A DNA stretch of 40,532 nucleotides from Gammaproteobacteria bacterium (GCA_030429665.1 JAUIEZ010000032.1:1-40532), one strand, 5' to 3'. Positions 9,001-17,168 are shown, counted from the first letter of the stretch. The notes: generated from the sequence alone by a model not told the origin. Numbers and translations are program-made.

Positions 9001-9145
9001 TGGTTACCGTAACCACGGTGTTCTGGGTCTCGGGGTACTGGCGCACCTCGAGGAGCGTGATGGAACGCAGCCCGACCAGCAGGATCAGCAGGCTGACGAC
9101 CGATGCCAGCACCGGCCGGTGGATGAAAATGTCGGTGAACTTCAT
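6068..9145 (-). CDS. RND-family multidrug efflux permease (AcrB/MexF-like)
   Basis: At 1025 residues this is the normal length for an HAE1-type resistance-nodulation-division pump. It begins with the usual MKFTDIFIHRPVLASVVSLL start and first membrane helix, followed by a large periplasmic loop, the TM2-TM6 bundle, a second periplasmic loop and the TM8-TM12 bundle. The proton-relay pair of aspartates in TM4 is intact (AIGLVVDDAIIVVENIH, about residue 400). The C-terminal repeat shows the matching GVVAKNGILIVEFANK helix. It starts at the ATG overlapping the stop of the membrane fusion protein by 4 bp (ATGA), so the two are one operon. No outer-membrane channel gene is in view, so a TolC-like protein would be supplied in trans. 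Substrates are not predictable. Confidence 0.95.
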   Translation of the reverse strand: MKFTDIFIHRPVLASVVSLLILLVGLRSITLLEVRQYPETQNTVVTVTTNYPGASSDLVQGFITTPLQQAIAEANGIDFLTSTSTQGSSTIEAHMELNYDPNAAVAEIQAKVASQRNVLPADANDPVIESQTGDSTALMYIAFYSETMPVPGITDFLTRVIQPQVQALPGVAKARIFGKPYALRIWLDPQRMAALDVTADEVADELRSNNFLAGVGQTKGKYVSINLTANTDVASEEDFRKLVVKADGGTLVRLEDIAAVELDAEEYNTAAWYKGVPATFIAVEQAPGANPLTVARAVREILPDLRGQLPEGLDVVLPYDASEFIEDSISEVYTTIGEALVIVLVVIYLCLGSVRAAIIPALAVPLSLIGGAFVMLLLGYSLNLLTLLSMVLAIGLVVDDAIIVVENIHRHIEEGQTRISAALQGARELAVPIIAMTTTLVAVYAPIGFMGGLVGTLFTEFAFALAGAVLISGIIALTLSPMLCSRVLKPSGTGGRFEHLVEKFFDGLSHGYKSLLARSLQTVSVTIVFAVAVLTSIWFMFSTSQNELAPTEDQGIIFFQGTAPQTATYDYLEVYARDMQRRMEDLDGYHETFMIIGRGGNTVFGGFKMANFADREVSQFEVLRPLQGTLSQVAGLQSAAFPRPSLPGSSGGLPVQFVITTGASFEELDQVASQLLGAAMNSGNFVFLQKSVEFDRPVTRVIVDRDRAGDLGISMQDIGVNLARMLGGGEVNRFSLEGRSYKVIPQVDRRYRLDEGMLDEYYIRAGNGDLVPMANLVSFEEDVEPSKRTQFQQLNSVTLQGVMAPGVTLGDALGFLEAQAREIFPPGYSIDYTGGSRQFKQQGTALIVTFFMSLLVIYLVLAAQFESWRDPAIILVSVPMSIAGAMAFITVGFATINIYTQVGLITLIGVVAKNGILIVEFANKEQIDKGLSKLDAVLEAGAIRLRPIIMTSVALIVAMVPLLTAAGPGAVSRFHIGLTIATGLGIGTLFTLFVLPAFYVLLARDHNRAAREAREAGGAPQGASV

Positions 9146-10251
9146 TGGCCGCTCACGTCCGCGTCGTCGAGCTCGACCGTGTCATCGATCTGTATGGGCT
9201 GCCCCTCGCGCAGCTTGATCAGCCCCGCGCGCACCACCCGATCGCCGGCCTGCAGCCCGCTCACCACTTCGACGCGCCCTTCGCGCGCGTCACCGGTTTC
9301 GACCTGCCGGCGGCTTACGGTCAGCTTTCCTTCTTCGCCTTCGTTGATGACGAACACGAAATCGCCGTAGGTGTTATACGAGATCGCCGTGCGCGGCACG
9401 GTCGTTACCTCGCGCGTCTCGTCGCGAAGCGTACGCACCTCGGCGAACATGCCGGGACGCAGCGCCTGGTCGGCGTTCGCCAGCGTCGCCCGCACCTTCA
9501 CGCTGCGCGTGCCCTCGTCGACGCCGGAGTCGATGGCGCTGACGGTACCGGCAAACTCCCGCTCGGGGTAGGCCGGCACCCGCACGACCACTTCCTGGCC
9601 CACTTTCAGGTTGCGAAATTCTCGCTCCGGCACCGAGTAGTCGACGTAGATGGGATCCAGGGCCTGCAGTTGCACGATGGAGTTGCCCGGGGAGATGAAC
9701 TCCCCGATATCCACCTGGCGCAGGCCGAGCAGTCCGTCGAACGGCGCGCGAATAGTCTTCTTGGCAATCCGCGCCTGCTGCTCGGCGACGCCGGCCTGGA
9801 CGCCCTCGTAGCGAAATCTCGTCTCGTCGATTTCCGATTGCGAAATGGCCCGCCGGGACGACAGTTCCGAGGCGCGCTCGTATTGAGTCCGGGCCAGTTC
9901 ACGATCGGCGATCAAGCCGTCCAGCGTCGCGCGATCCACCGAATCCTCGAGGCGCACCAGCACGTCGCCGGCATTGACGCGCTGGCCCGAGTCGAAGTTG
10001 ATTTCGCGAACCGTACCGGCCACCTCGGTCGTCACCGCGATGCCGTTCACCGCCTCCAGGCTTCCCACCGATCGAATGGCCGGCTGCCACGTTTCGCCTT
10101 GCGCCTCGGTGGCCGCGACCGATGCCGGGGGCTGGGGCGCCGACTGCATCGCGGCCATGCGCTGCCCCTGCTGATACTTGAGATAGAAGATGCCGCCGAA
10201 GATCGCGCCCAGAAAAACGAGCACGAGGAACAGCCTGAAAACGAGTCGCAT
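9142..10251 (-). CDS. RND efflux periplasmic adaptor (membrane fusion protein)
   Basis: A 369-residue HlyD/AcrA-family adaptor. Residues 5-25 form the single N-terminal membrane anchor. No lipobox is seen, so it is probably anchored by this helix. Then come the barrel-sandwich (lipoyl) half-motifs (VTTEVAGTVREINFDSGQRV, and AKKTIRAPFDGLLGLRQVD) flanking a short alpha-hairpin (about 110-160), a beta-barrel domain (DYSVPEREFRNLKVGQEV) and a membrane-proximal domain ending near residue 350. The stop overlaps the start of the pump gene by 4 bp. It links the pump to an outer-membrane channel. It resembles the MexH/VexI-type adaptors more than AcrA, an impression from the short hairpin only. Confidence 0.93.
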   Translation of the reverse strand: MRLVFRLFLVLVFLGAIFGGIFYLKYQQGQRMAAMQSAPQPPASVAATEAQGETWQPAIRSVGSLEAVNGIAVTTEVAGTVREINFDSGQRVNAGDVLVRLEDSVDRATLDGLIADRELARTQYERASELSSRRAISQSEIDETRFRYEGVQAGVAEQQARIAKKTIRAPFDGLLGLRQVDIGEFISPGNSIVQLQALDPIYVDYSVPEREFRNLKVGQEVVVRVPAYPEREFAGTVSAIDSGVDEGTRSVKVRATLANADQALRPGMFAEVRTLRDETREVTTVPRTAISYNTYGDFVFVINEGEEGKLTVSRRQVETGDAREGRVEVVSGLQAGDRVVRAGLIKLREGQPIQIDDTVELDDADVSGQ

Positions 10252-10579
10252 GGAATATTTCCTGGATCGAACGCGGTCGGTTGCTCGAGGCAGAGCCCGG
10301 GGATTCGATCAAAAGCCGGATGAAGGACCGACGCGTCGCAAACCGGGCAGCGAAAACGACCGCAAGGGAAGAAAAACCGTCGGCCGGTATTCTACTTCGG
10401 TGCCTGCGGACGGTCCACGCGGGCAGGCGCACTTTTACGGCGTAGCGGCGGCCCTGCCACCAACTACACATTAATTTTGATTCACATCCAACTGTAGGGC
10501 GGCCGGCGTGAACCCGTACAGCCGTCCGCCGCCGCGAGTCATCCCGCCCCCAGGACCGATTCGCCCGGATCGCGGATTG
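10252..10579. other. Intergenic region upstream of the RND operon
   Basis: This 328-bp region separates the adaptor gene from an exported-protein gene that ends here on the same strand, so it should carry the efflux promoter. It is GC-rich apart from an A+T-rich segment at about 10461-10495. I see no transcriptional regulator gene and no RNA gene in it. Confidence 0.4.
10463..10491 (-). promoter_or_regulatory. Candidate sigma70 promoter of the RND operon
   Basis: Read on the minus strand, TTGGAT (10486-10491) and TGTAGT (10463-10468) are separated by 17 bp of A+T-rich sequence, about 210 bp upstream of the adaptor start. Matches to consensus are partial (3/6 and 4/6). Choice rests on position and local composition, so confidence is low. 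Confidence 0.3.
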
Positions 10580-11149
10580 CTATCTTGCGGCGAACGTCGT
10601 GTTGCCGTTCGGTGTCAGCGTGGTAAAAAGCAGTTCCTGCAGGGAGCGCACCTCCGTGGTGCAGTCCCGCTCGTTGGTCGCGGACACCGTGACCGCGTAT
10701 TTCCGGCCGTCGTGCGGAACGAGAAACCTCGCCCCATGCGACCAACTCCACGGTCGCCGATACACTTTCAACACCTCGCCCGCGTAGTCGATTTGCGCGA
10801 TCACCTCCATTGACCGGCGCATGGCGTCCTCGACCATTCCCGGGGTTTCGACGGGCTTGTGCCTGACTTCGATTCTCAGCGAAACCGCCGATGTCCTGTC
10901 GGCAGGCGTGATCGCCGGACCGTGCAGCGTGACGACGACGCTCTCTCCCCCCGACCGGTTTGCAACCCAGCCGCGCGGCATATGAAAGTTGAATGGAAGA
11001 CGCTCGTCGAGGACGTAGGGTTCCGTACCGTCGAACCGGCCGCTGCGACAATCCGGCGCTGCCGGCGCGGAAGCGGACGCGAGCAGCAAGACGATCAGCA
11101 GCAAGAATCGCCCGTGTTCGCCCACACGACGGTTCAACAATGCACGCAC
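10580..11149 (-). CDS. Exported protein of unknown function
   Basis: A 189-residue protein when started at the GTG at 11149, which has an aaaagggg ribosome-site-like run upstream; the frame stays open to a TTG at 11191. The N-terminus (MRALLNRRVGEHGRF, then LLLIVLLLASASAPAAP) is a signal peptide ending near residue 30. The mature part is about 160 residues, with two cysteines (APDCRSG near its start and NERDCTTE near its end) likely to form a disulfide, and a pattern of alternating polar and hydrophobic residues suggesting beta structure. Segments such as RLPFNFHMPRGWVANRSGGE resemble the small periplasmic proteins that carry stress or efflux-linked PsbP-like folds, but I do not recognise a family. 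It is probably secreted to the periplasm. Confidence 0.65.
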   Translation of the reverse strand: MRALLNRRVGEHGRFLLLIVLLLASASAPAAPDCRSGRFDGTEPYVLDERLPFNFHMPRGWVANRSGGESVVVTLHGPAITPADRTSAVSLRIEVRHKPVETPGMVEDAMRRSMEVIAQIDYAGEVLKVYRRPWSWSHGARFLVPHDGRKYAVTVSATNERDCTTEVRSLQELLFTTLTPNGNTTFAAR

Positions 11150-11441
11150 CCCCGGTCCCCTTTTGCTTTCCAGTCGTTGCACCCTCGCCAAGACGACGCC
11201 GGCCCTTGCGGCTCTCTCGCGTCGGCTCGCGCCATTGGGCGCTAGTTTATCGAGTCATGTGCGGGAATTCGACTCTACCGTCCACACGCTCGAGATGGTT
11301 CGGCGGCCGGTCACGCGGTCCGGCGTTCTCGATTCGAAAGAATACTCCGATAATTCGAGATTCCGGGTACTCGAAGTACGGAAGCGCAGATGACAGCTTC
11401 CGGATAACGTCTTTCACTGGATTCGAGGCCGTGTATGGAAC

Positions 11442-11651
11442 ATGTGTGAGCAGGATTGCCAGTGGTTGCTGGGCATCGCGGGATGGCTGGCGTTCGTCGT
11501 CGTGTTCCTTTTCCTGTTGCTGTTCACGCTTTGCGTGTCCTTGATCGCCTTGTATCGAGACAGGAAATTGAATCGACTCCGTCAGCGACAACTGTCCGAG
11601 TTCAGGCTGGAAAAGAAAGCCGAATCGACCAGGCCGGAAAAGACAGCCTGA
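11442..11651 (+). CDS. Small single-pass membrane protein (candidate)
   Basis: A 69-residue ORF. Residues 8-39 are a long hydrophobic helix (WLLGIAGWLAFVVVFLFLLL and onwards) followed by a strongly basic, amphipathic tail (YRDRKLNRLRQRQ). This design is typical of real small inner-membrane proteins and unlikely in a random frame. The ribosome site is weak (only a gga about 8 bp before the ATG) and no homology is apparent. It is separated by 246 bp from the aldolase gene on the same strand. Function unknown. Confidence 0.45.
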   Translation: MCEQDCQWLLGIAGWLAFVVVFLFLLLFTLCVSLIALYRDRKLNRLRQRQLSEFRLEKKAESTRPEKTA

Positions 11652-11897
11652 ACCGCACGGGCAACGTTCTCCGTCGCGACAAGAACGGATGTGCCGCCTG
11701 TCGCACGCCAGAAAGCGAACGACGTCTCCCGCGCTTCATTGCCGTGCGCTGCCGGAACAAACTGTCGCTGTCGAAGCATCGCACACGTTGCGAGAACGCA
11801 TGCCGGTTGACCTCGACGCCGTAAAGCCCGACGATTTCCTCGTCCATCGCCCAGTCGCGCGACATCAACAACACCAACGAACCAGGCAACCCGTACC

Positions 11898-12665
11898 ATG
11901 AGTGAGAAAACAACCTTCAAGAAAAAATTCAGATCCGGCGAACGAATCACCGGCAGTTTCCTGGTGCTGCCGGACGAGATTGTCGCCGAGACCGCATCGC
12001 TGGCCGGGTTCGACTACGTGATCGTCGACATGCAACACGGACTGTTCGGCCACGACACCATGCGCAGAATGGTCGCGGCGGTCGAACTGGGCAACGCGGC
12101 GCCCATCGTCCGGGTCGCACCGGGCGACGACTACGCCGTCGGCCGCGCGCTCGACGCCGGGGCAACCGGCCTGATCATTCCGCTCGTCAACGACGCCGAC
12201 GACGTGGAGCGCGCGGTATCCGCCGCGACATACGGTCCCGCCGGCACGCGATCGTTCGGCCCGATGCGCGCCATGACGCGCGAGGGAATCGAGTACTTCA
12301 ACTCGAGCAAGGATCGAATCGTGATCCTGCCGCAGATCGAAACGCTTTCGGCACTCGAAAACCTGGACGAGATCGTCCGCGTCCCCGGCATCGACGGCGT
12401 TTACGTAGGGCCCATGGACCTTTCGATCGCGCTCGGACTGCAACCGGCCCTGGATTCCGACGAACCCGTCTTCATCGAAGCCGTCGACAGGGTCGTCGCC
12501 GCCTGCAATGACGCCGGCATCGTCCCAACCATGCATGCGGGGCCGCAACTCGCGGCGAAACGCTATGCCCAGGGATTTACCGCCGTCACCATCGCGGTGG
12601 ATATCTCCGTGCTGAAAAGCGGGTTCGACGCGGCGCTCGTCCAGGCGCACGCTTCGCCGAACTGA
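11898..12665 (+). CDS. HpcH/HpaI-family class II aldolase
   Basis: A 255-residue protein matching the HpcH/HpaI aldolase/citrate lyase family, which use a divalent metal and pyruvate enolate to make or break C-C bonds in 2-keto acids with aldehydes. Conserved parts: GSFLVLPDEIVAETASLAGF near residue 18, FDYVIVDMQHG (the family DxEHG block, here D-M-Q-H-G), the metal-ligand glutamate in PQIETLSALENL, and the metal-ligand aspartate in GVYVGPMDLS. The family block usually has Glu in D-x-E-H-x; Gln here is a small deviation. A good gene start is ATG 11898. It stands alone in this direction, about 250 bp from its neighbour, and its substrate cannot be read from context. Confidence 0.88.
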   Translation: MSEKTTFKKKFRSGERITGSFLVLPDEIVAETASLAGFDYVIVDMQHGLFGHDTMRRMVAAVELGNAAPIVRVAPGDDYAVGRALDAGATGLIIPLVNDADDVERAVSAATYGPAGTRSFGPMRAMTREGIEYFNSSKDRIVILPQIETLSALENLDEIVRVPGIDGVYVGPMDLSIALGLQPALDSDEPVFIEAVDRVVAACNDAGIVPTMHAGPQLAAKRYAQGFTAVTIAVDISVLKSGFDAALVQAHASPN

Positions 12666-13248
12666 CTATAGGCGAGAGGAAAGATCGCCGTCGATATCAG
12701 ACAGGCGCGTCCGGCCAGAAAAGGATTGAATGGCTTGTAGACCACGGGCACGAATGAGGCGGCCTGGAGGAACGATCGGAGTCATTCGTCACTACGCCCC
12801 TCGTCCAGCGGACGCCGCCACTTGTGAAACGGCCTTTCATTGCGCGCCGCCGTCAAACCTGCCAAACGTTTCGAGTAATTTCCCGGCTTTGCATACGTCG
12901 ATGGGAGGTAGGCATCCGATACTGACCTCCCCGTCCCCAAAAAACCCCAACGAAGTTTTATCGCCTAAACGAGGGTACTGACGGCAGGGCTTTAGCTGTC
13001 TATTTGCGATCCGCTAAACTGTCCCATTGGATAATACGGGGAATCGGCAATGATAAATTCAATTCCGATCTTGCCTGGCGCCCGTCGGGCAGCGCGGTGC
13101 ATTGCAGGGCTCGACCGACCTCAAAGAATTGCGCCAGATAAACGTGGATGCCCTACAAGACAGGAACAGGATTCGCAAACTTTGCGCAGTAGCAGTCATG
13201 CCACAAGCGATTTCCTGTTTCGTCGAGACTTAGACTAGGAATACTGCA
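12666..13248. other. Intergenic region and left edge of the A+T-richer segment
   Basis: There is no convincing gene in these 583 bp. The short open frames at 12730-12981 and 13050-13238 have no ribosome site, no recognisable protein pattern and atypical composition, and I leave them out. Base composition shifts toward A+T from about 12850 onwards, with an A+T-rich stretch near 12945-13060, marking the left side of the atypical segment that reaches about 14580. I searched by eye for a third copy of the tRNA-end repeat here and found none. Confidence 0.4.
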
Positions 13249-14316
13249 TTGCATAGTAGGCCACCTGCCTGGAAAACCGTTCTTTACAGCGCTCTACCCG
13301 TTACGATCCTGTTTTTCGCCTGTGAGCTAATCACACGACTTCTTGGACTCGGCGTCACATACGAATCCGATCGAACGATATGGCCTGAAGAATCCGAATA
13401 TGTGAAGACCTACCTTGTTAGCCCCGACGGCAGAAAAAGCCTATACCGAGACGGTGCGATTGTACTTGGCACGAACGTTCGTCTGAACGAACTCGGTTTT
13501 AGAGATTGGCTGTACAAAAAAGAGAATCCGACTGGCTCTATTAGAATCGCCGCGATCGGTGATTCCTTTACTTTCGGATATGGATTGCCCCGCGAAGACA
13601 CCTGGACCGAGCGTCTATCTGTTTCGCTCAAGGAATCACAAAATGGAGACCAATCAATTCAAGTAATGAACTTCGGTTTACCGGGCGGGAACACGACTGA
13701 TGAACTACAGGTGCTTATTGAACATGCCTGGAAATTCAATCCTGACATTGTAATCTTGGGTTATACGCTTAGAAACGATGCACGAACCCGAAGTCAAGGC
13801 ATGGAGATTGTTAGGAGAAACAGAGAGCAGTCTCAAAGTACAACATCCAGTTTGGTCCGAACCGTCTATGAGAATTCGCACTTCGTGCACTATGTTGGCT
13901 TTCGCGCCATGCGTTGGCGACGACGCCAACTACTAATCGATGCAATCGAACGGCAATATGAACCGACTGCGCCTGGCTTTCTCGAGAGCATGGAAAGCCT
14001 ACGAAAATTTATTGGTCGTTGCCTCGAACGAAGAATCGATCTTGTCGTAACTATATTCCCTGCTCTTCATAGAGACACAAAGCTCAACGATTTTACCAAC
14101 TATGATTTTAGCCACATTCATCGTCGAATTCGTGACGAAGTTGAAGCTTTTGATGGCGTAACGTTTATTGACTTGGTGAGTGAACTGGACGACCTAAACG
14201 GCGAGGTTTTATGGTTACCAGGCGACGGACATCCCAATTCGCTCTATGCGAAACGGATTGCTGAGATACTGTATCCCGTGGTTCATGATCGCGTACGACG
14301 GCACGTCATGCCATAG
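13249..14316 (+). CDS. SGNH/GDSL-hydrolase-like membrane-anchored protein
   Basis: A 355-residue protein started at the TTG at 13249, with an agga site 8 bp upstream. Residues about 8-28 (WKTVLYSALPVTILFFACEL) form a signal anchor. Hydrolase blocks are visible: block I IAAIGDSFTFGYGLPRED with the nucleophile Ser near residue 106, a block II glycine in FGLPGGNTTDEL, a block III asparagine in LGYTLRNDA, and block V with the catalytic Asp/His in GDGHPNSLYA near residue 327. Such proteins remove or add acyl groups on surface glycans or lipids. It lies in a region with markedly lower G+C and A/T-ending codons than its neighbours, so recent horizontal acquisition is likely. The family call is good; the substrate is unknown. 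Confidence 0.8.
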   Translation: MHSRPPAWKTVLYSALPVTILFFACELITRLLGLGVTYESDRTIWPEESEYVKTYLVSPDGRKSLYRDGAIVLGTNVRLNELGFRDWLYKKENPTGSIRIAAIGDSFTFGYGLPREDTWTERLSVSLKESQNGDQSIQVMNFGLPGGNTTDELQVLIEHAWKFNPDIVILGYTLRNDARTRSQGMEIVRRNREQSQSTTSSLVRTVYENSHFVHYVGFRAMRWRRRQLLIDAIERQYEPTAPGFLESMESLRKFIGRCLERRIDLVVTIFPALHRDTKLNDFTNYDFSHIHRRIRDEVEAFDGVTFIDLVSELDDLNGEVLWLPGDGHPNSLYAKRIAEILYPVVHDRVRRHVMP

Positions 14317-14590
14317 AAAAATAATCCCGGACGTGCTTCCTCCAGCGGTTAATTGGGTGTTCATTATGCAACACATGCAACGGGCTTTCGCAATATCCAG
14401 GTCTTACATAAACGCTAAGGTCGTCAGCGAGCGATTGGAGCATTCCTGCGTGGCTTTCACGCTCGACTCCTTCGGGCATCTGCTCAAGGGAGTGCAGGAA
14501 AACGCTGCCGACCGCCAGGGGTCCGCACTCGAATCCGTCATTTGCAATCGGATAGCAGAATGAGAGCCGCGACAATCGCATTCAAGATGC
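14317..14590. other. Non-coding / decayed stretch between SGNH gene and repeats
   Basis: Apart from the recombinase remnant at 14408-14563, this stretch holds no gene I can support. Composition is lower in G+C than the flanks up to about 14580 and then returns to the local average. Confidence 0.4.
14408..14563 (+). pseudogene. C-terminal remnant of a tyrosine site-specific recombinase
   Basis: The open frame ending at 14563 contains KVVSERLEHSCVAFTLDSF followed by GHLLKGVQENAADRQ. This is the C-terminal signature of phage/ICE tyrosine integrases, normally of the form KVVSERLGHxSxxxTLDxYxHxLPGMQxxAA. The catalytic tyrosine position is Phe here (D-S-F-G-H), and everything upstream of about 14408 in the frame bears no resemblance to an integrase, so the gene has lost its N-terminal catalytic part. 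It lies 28 bp from the first tRNA-Ser-derived repeat, where an integrase gene would be expected. The family call rests on about 45 residues. Confidence 0.6.
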
Positions 14591-14710
14591 CGCGCCTTGT
14601 CGAACCCGGTTTGGCGATTTCGTGGGTTCGAATCCGGAAAGTTCTGGTGGCAATCGAAACGTTCGGGACACAACGACGGGCGGGGCAACTCTGGCGGAGA
14701 GGGTGGGATT
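14591..14710. repeat. Direct repeat copy A (downstream flank plus 3' end of tRNA-Ser)
   Basis: A 120-bp copy of the sequence at 14781-14900 with 7 mismatches by my count (about 94% identical). The right-hand 19 bases (14692-14710) equal the complement of the last 19 nt of the tRNA-Ser gene, including its encoded CCA end. The left part also contains a pair of inverted heptamers (cgaaccc at 14601, gggttcg at 14624). Confidence 0.85.
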
Positions 14711-14780
14711 ACTCGTCGCTGCGCGACTCGCCCTTCGGGCCGCCGCCGCTGCGCGGCGACGTTCTGCGGCGCGACGGTGT

Positions 14781-14972
<192 letters not shown>

Positions 14973-15091
14973 GATGGGGCCGCGATTCTAACATGGGGCC
15001 GGTTCGGATTTGCACCCGGGAGAGGCGGCGGACTGCCGGTTTCGGTTAAAATTTTCGGTTTGCCGGCAGTCCGTGCCGCGAGGAGAGCCGA

Positions 15092-15892
15092 TTGAGTACC
15101 ACGTTGCCGAAACAGCCGACAACCGGGCGCGTTGAAGCCCGGGCGCCGCGCTTGTCGGCCTCGGCGCTCGACCCGACCGAACTCGTGCCGGTACTCGACC
15201 AGCATGGACGCCGCCACGAGCTGCCGGCCGCCGTCGAGCACGCGTTGACGATCAAGGTCGATGGCGATGAACTGGTGACGCTGATGACGATCGGCTCCCA
15301 GCCCGAGCTGCTGGTGCTGGGCTACCTGCGCAACCAGGGGCTCGTGCGCTCGCTGGACGAGGTCGCCTCCGTCGAGGTCGATTGGGCACGCGAGGTGGCC
15401 GAGGTGAAAACGCGCGATGGCGCCGGCGTGCGCGCGCCGGTCAAGGTGACGGCGCCACCCGCGCTCGGTGGTCCCGGCGCCGTCTACCGCGGCGACATCT
15501 ACCGCGTGGTCGACGTCGTTTCCTCTTACAACTCGGTGTATCGCCGCGCCGGCTCGGTACATGGCTGCGGCCTGTGGGACGACGGCGAGATGCTTTGTTT
15601 CTACGAGGACGTGGGACGTCACAACGCCACCGACGCCATCGCCGGCTGGATGTGGCTTCACGACGTTGCCGGCAGCGGGAAAATTCTTTATTCCACGGGC
15701 CGCCTGACCACCGAGATCGTCTCCAAGGCCGCCTTCATGGGGCTCGCCGTGGTGATCTCGCGCAATGGCGTGACCCAGCGCGCGGTGGAACTGGCGCGCG
15801 AGGTCGGCGTGATGCTGGTGGCGCGGGCGCGCCGACAGAGTTTCCAGGTTTTTTCCTGTCAGGATCGGCTGATCCTCGGGAATCGCGAATGA
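15092..15892 (+). CDS. FdhD-like protein without the CxxC sulfur-transfer loop
   Basis: A 266-residue protein started at the TTG at 15092 behind a strong ribosome site (aggagag, 15081). It aligns by eye with FdhD, which transfers sulfur from IscS to the bis-MGD cofactor of formate dehydrogenase. Shared blocks are GSVHGCGLW (TGCTHAAAW in E. coli), the hallmark YEDVGRHNATDAIAG near residue 170, and YSTGRLTTEIVSKAAFMG. The C-G-V-C loop used by E. coli FdhD is absent: the corresponding segment reads ALGGPGAVYRG with no cysteine. A sulfur-transfer role by the known mechanism is therefore doubtful. Its stop overlaps the MFS gene start by 4 bp (ATGA), so they are co-translated. No molybdoenzyme gene is nearby. 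Confidence 0.85.
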   Translation: MSTTLPKQPTTGRVEARAPRLSASALDPTELVPVLDQHGRRHELPAAVEHALTIKVDGDELVTLMTIGSQPELLVLGYLRNQGLVRSLDEVASVEVDWAREVAEVKTRDGAGVRAPVKVTAPPALGGPGAVYRGDIYRVVDVVSSYNSVYRRAGSVHGCGLWDDGEMLCFYEDVGRHNATDAIAGWMWLHDVAGSGKILYSTGRLTTEIVSKAAFMGLAVVISRNGVTQRAVELAREVGVMLVARARRQSFQVFSCQDRLILGNRE

Positions 15893-17136
15893 CCGATTCT
15901 TCCGGCGCGGCCCGGTTGGCGATGAATCCCGCCCTGGTCGCTCGAATCCTGCTGCCGTTCGGGCTCGGCTATTTCCTGTCGTACCTGTTCCGCGTGGTGA
16001 ATGCGGTCATCGCGGGCGACATGAGCGACGAACTCCATCTCGACGCCAATGCGCTCGGTTTGCTGACCAGCATCTACTTCGCCACCTTCGCCGCCTTTCA
16101 ACTGCCGCTTGGCGTACTCCTCGACCGCTTCGGGCCGAGGCGGGTGGAATCGGCGCTACTGCTGCTGGCGGCGGCGGGTGCCGTGATGTTCGCCACCGCG
16201 CCGGGCGTGGGCACGCTGATGGCCGGTCGCGCGTTGATCGGCCTGGGCGTCTCGTCGTGCCTGATGGCCGCGTTCATCGCCTATCGGCGTTGGTTCGATC
16301 CGGCCAGGCTCCCCCTTCTGAACGGGTTGCAGATGGCATTCGGGGGGCTCGGCGCGCTCGCCGGCACACGCCCGGCGGCCATGGTCATGGAAGCAAGCGG
16401 CTGGCGCACGCTGTTCCTGATTCTCGCCGGCGCAACGGTGATCGTTGCCGCCGTGATCTGGATCTTCGTTCCCCGCGAAGAACCGCGCTCGACCAACGGC
16501 GGTCAAACCGCCCAGCGTGGCGGCGGATTTCGCCAGGTGTTCGGGGATCGCACGTTCTGGCGCATCGCGCCGATCATTGTGTTCGCACAAAGCGCGTTTA
16601 TCGCCATCCAGAGCCTGTGGATCGGTACCTGGCTGCGCGACGTTGCCGGCCTAGACGTGCTCGCCGCATCGAACATCATGGCGGCGACAACCATGGCCAT
16701 GGTGGCCGGCTTCCTGGTCCTCGGTTGGGCGAGTTCCCAGCTTGCGCGACGCGGCATCCCCGCGCTCACCTCGGGCATCGCGCTCACGTGCCTGTTCATG
16801 CTGTCCCAGGTGGTCATCATCGCCGGCGCATTCTCCCAGCCGGCGCTGTTCTGGATCTGCTTCGGGTTCTTCGGCACCGCCAGCATCATCGGCTACTCGG
16901 CGATCTCCCAGCACTTCCCGGTTCATATCGCCGGGCGCGCCAATACCTCGCTCAACTTCATGGTGTTCGTAATGGCGTTCGTCGAACAGTGGGGCCTGGG
17001 CGTGGTCATCAACCAGTTTCCGTCCGGTTCGGGATACGCGGAGGCGGGTTACCAGGTGGCGTTGGGGCTGGCGTTGTCGCTCCAGGTCGTGGCGCTTGCC
17101 TGGTATCTCCTGTCGCGGCCGTCGCGACCGTCCTGA
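15889..17136 (+). CDS. MFS transporter
   Basis: A 415-residue membrane protein with about twelve hydrophobic segments in two six-helix halves. The first half carries the loop 2-3 signature GVLLDRFGPRRVES. The start at ATG 15889 overlaps the FdhD-like stop by 4 bp. It resembles the large MFS group annotated as nitrate/nitrite or hexuronate-type permeases, but no subfamily is certain from sequence alone. The fixed link to an FdhD-like protein suggests a substrate related to molybdoenzymes, such as formate, nitrate or an organic anion; this is inference. Confidence 0.88.
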   Translation: MTDSSGAARLAMNPALVARILLPFGLGYFLSYLFRVVNAVIAGDMSDELHLDANALGLLTSIYFATFAAFQLPLGVLLDRFGPRRVESALLLLAAAGAVMFATAPGVGTLMAGRALIGLGVSSCLMAAFIAYRRWFDPARLPLLNGLQMAFGGLGALAGTRPAAMVMEASGWRTLFLILAGATVIVAAVIWIFVPREEPRSTNGGQTAQRGGGFRQVFGDRTFWRIAPIIVFAQSAFIAIQSLWIGTWLRDVAGLDVLAASNIMAATTMAMVAGFLVLGWASSQLARRGIPALTSGIALTCLFMLSQVVIIAGAFSQPALFWICFGFFGTASIIGYSAISQHFPVHIAGRANTSLNFMVFVMAFVEQWGLGVVINQFPSGSGYAEAGYQVALGLALSLQVVALAWYLLSRPSRPS

Positions 17137-17147
17137 CGGCGACGCGT

Positions 17148-17168
17148 CGACCGCGCCGCGAGCGGTCG
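17148..17168. terminator. Hairpin between convergent MFS and DUF4149 genes
   Basis: The sequence cgaccgc-gccgcga-gcggtcg forms a perfect 7-bp stem with a 7-base loop, 12 bp after the MFS stop and 15 bp before the opposing gene's stop. Position between two converging genes suggests a bidirectional terminator, but there is no clear T-run on either side. Confidence 0.35.

Noticed and set aside
12730-13238. Two short plus-strand ORFs (83 and 62 codons)
   Set aside because: No ribosome site, no recognisable motif or membrane/signal pattern, and base composition of non-coding DNA.
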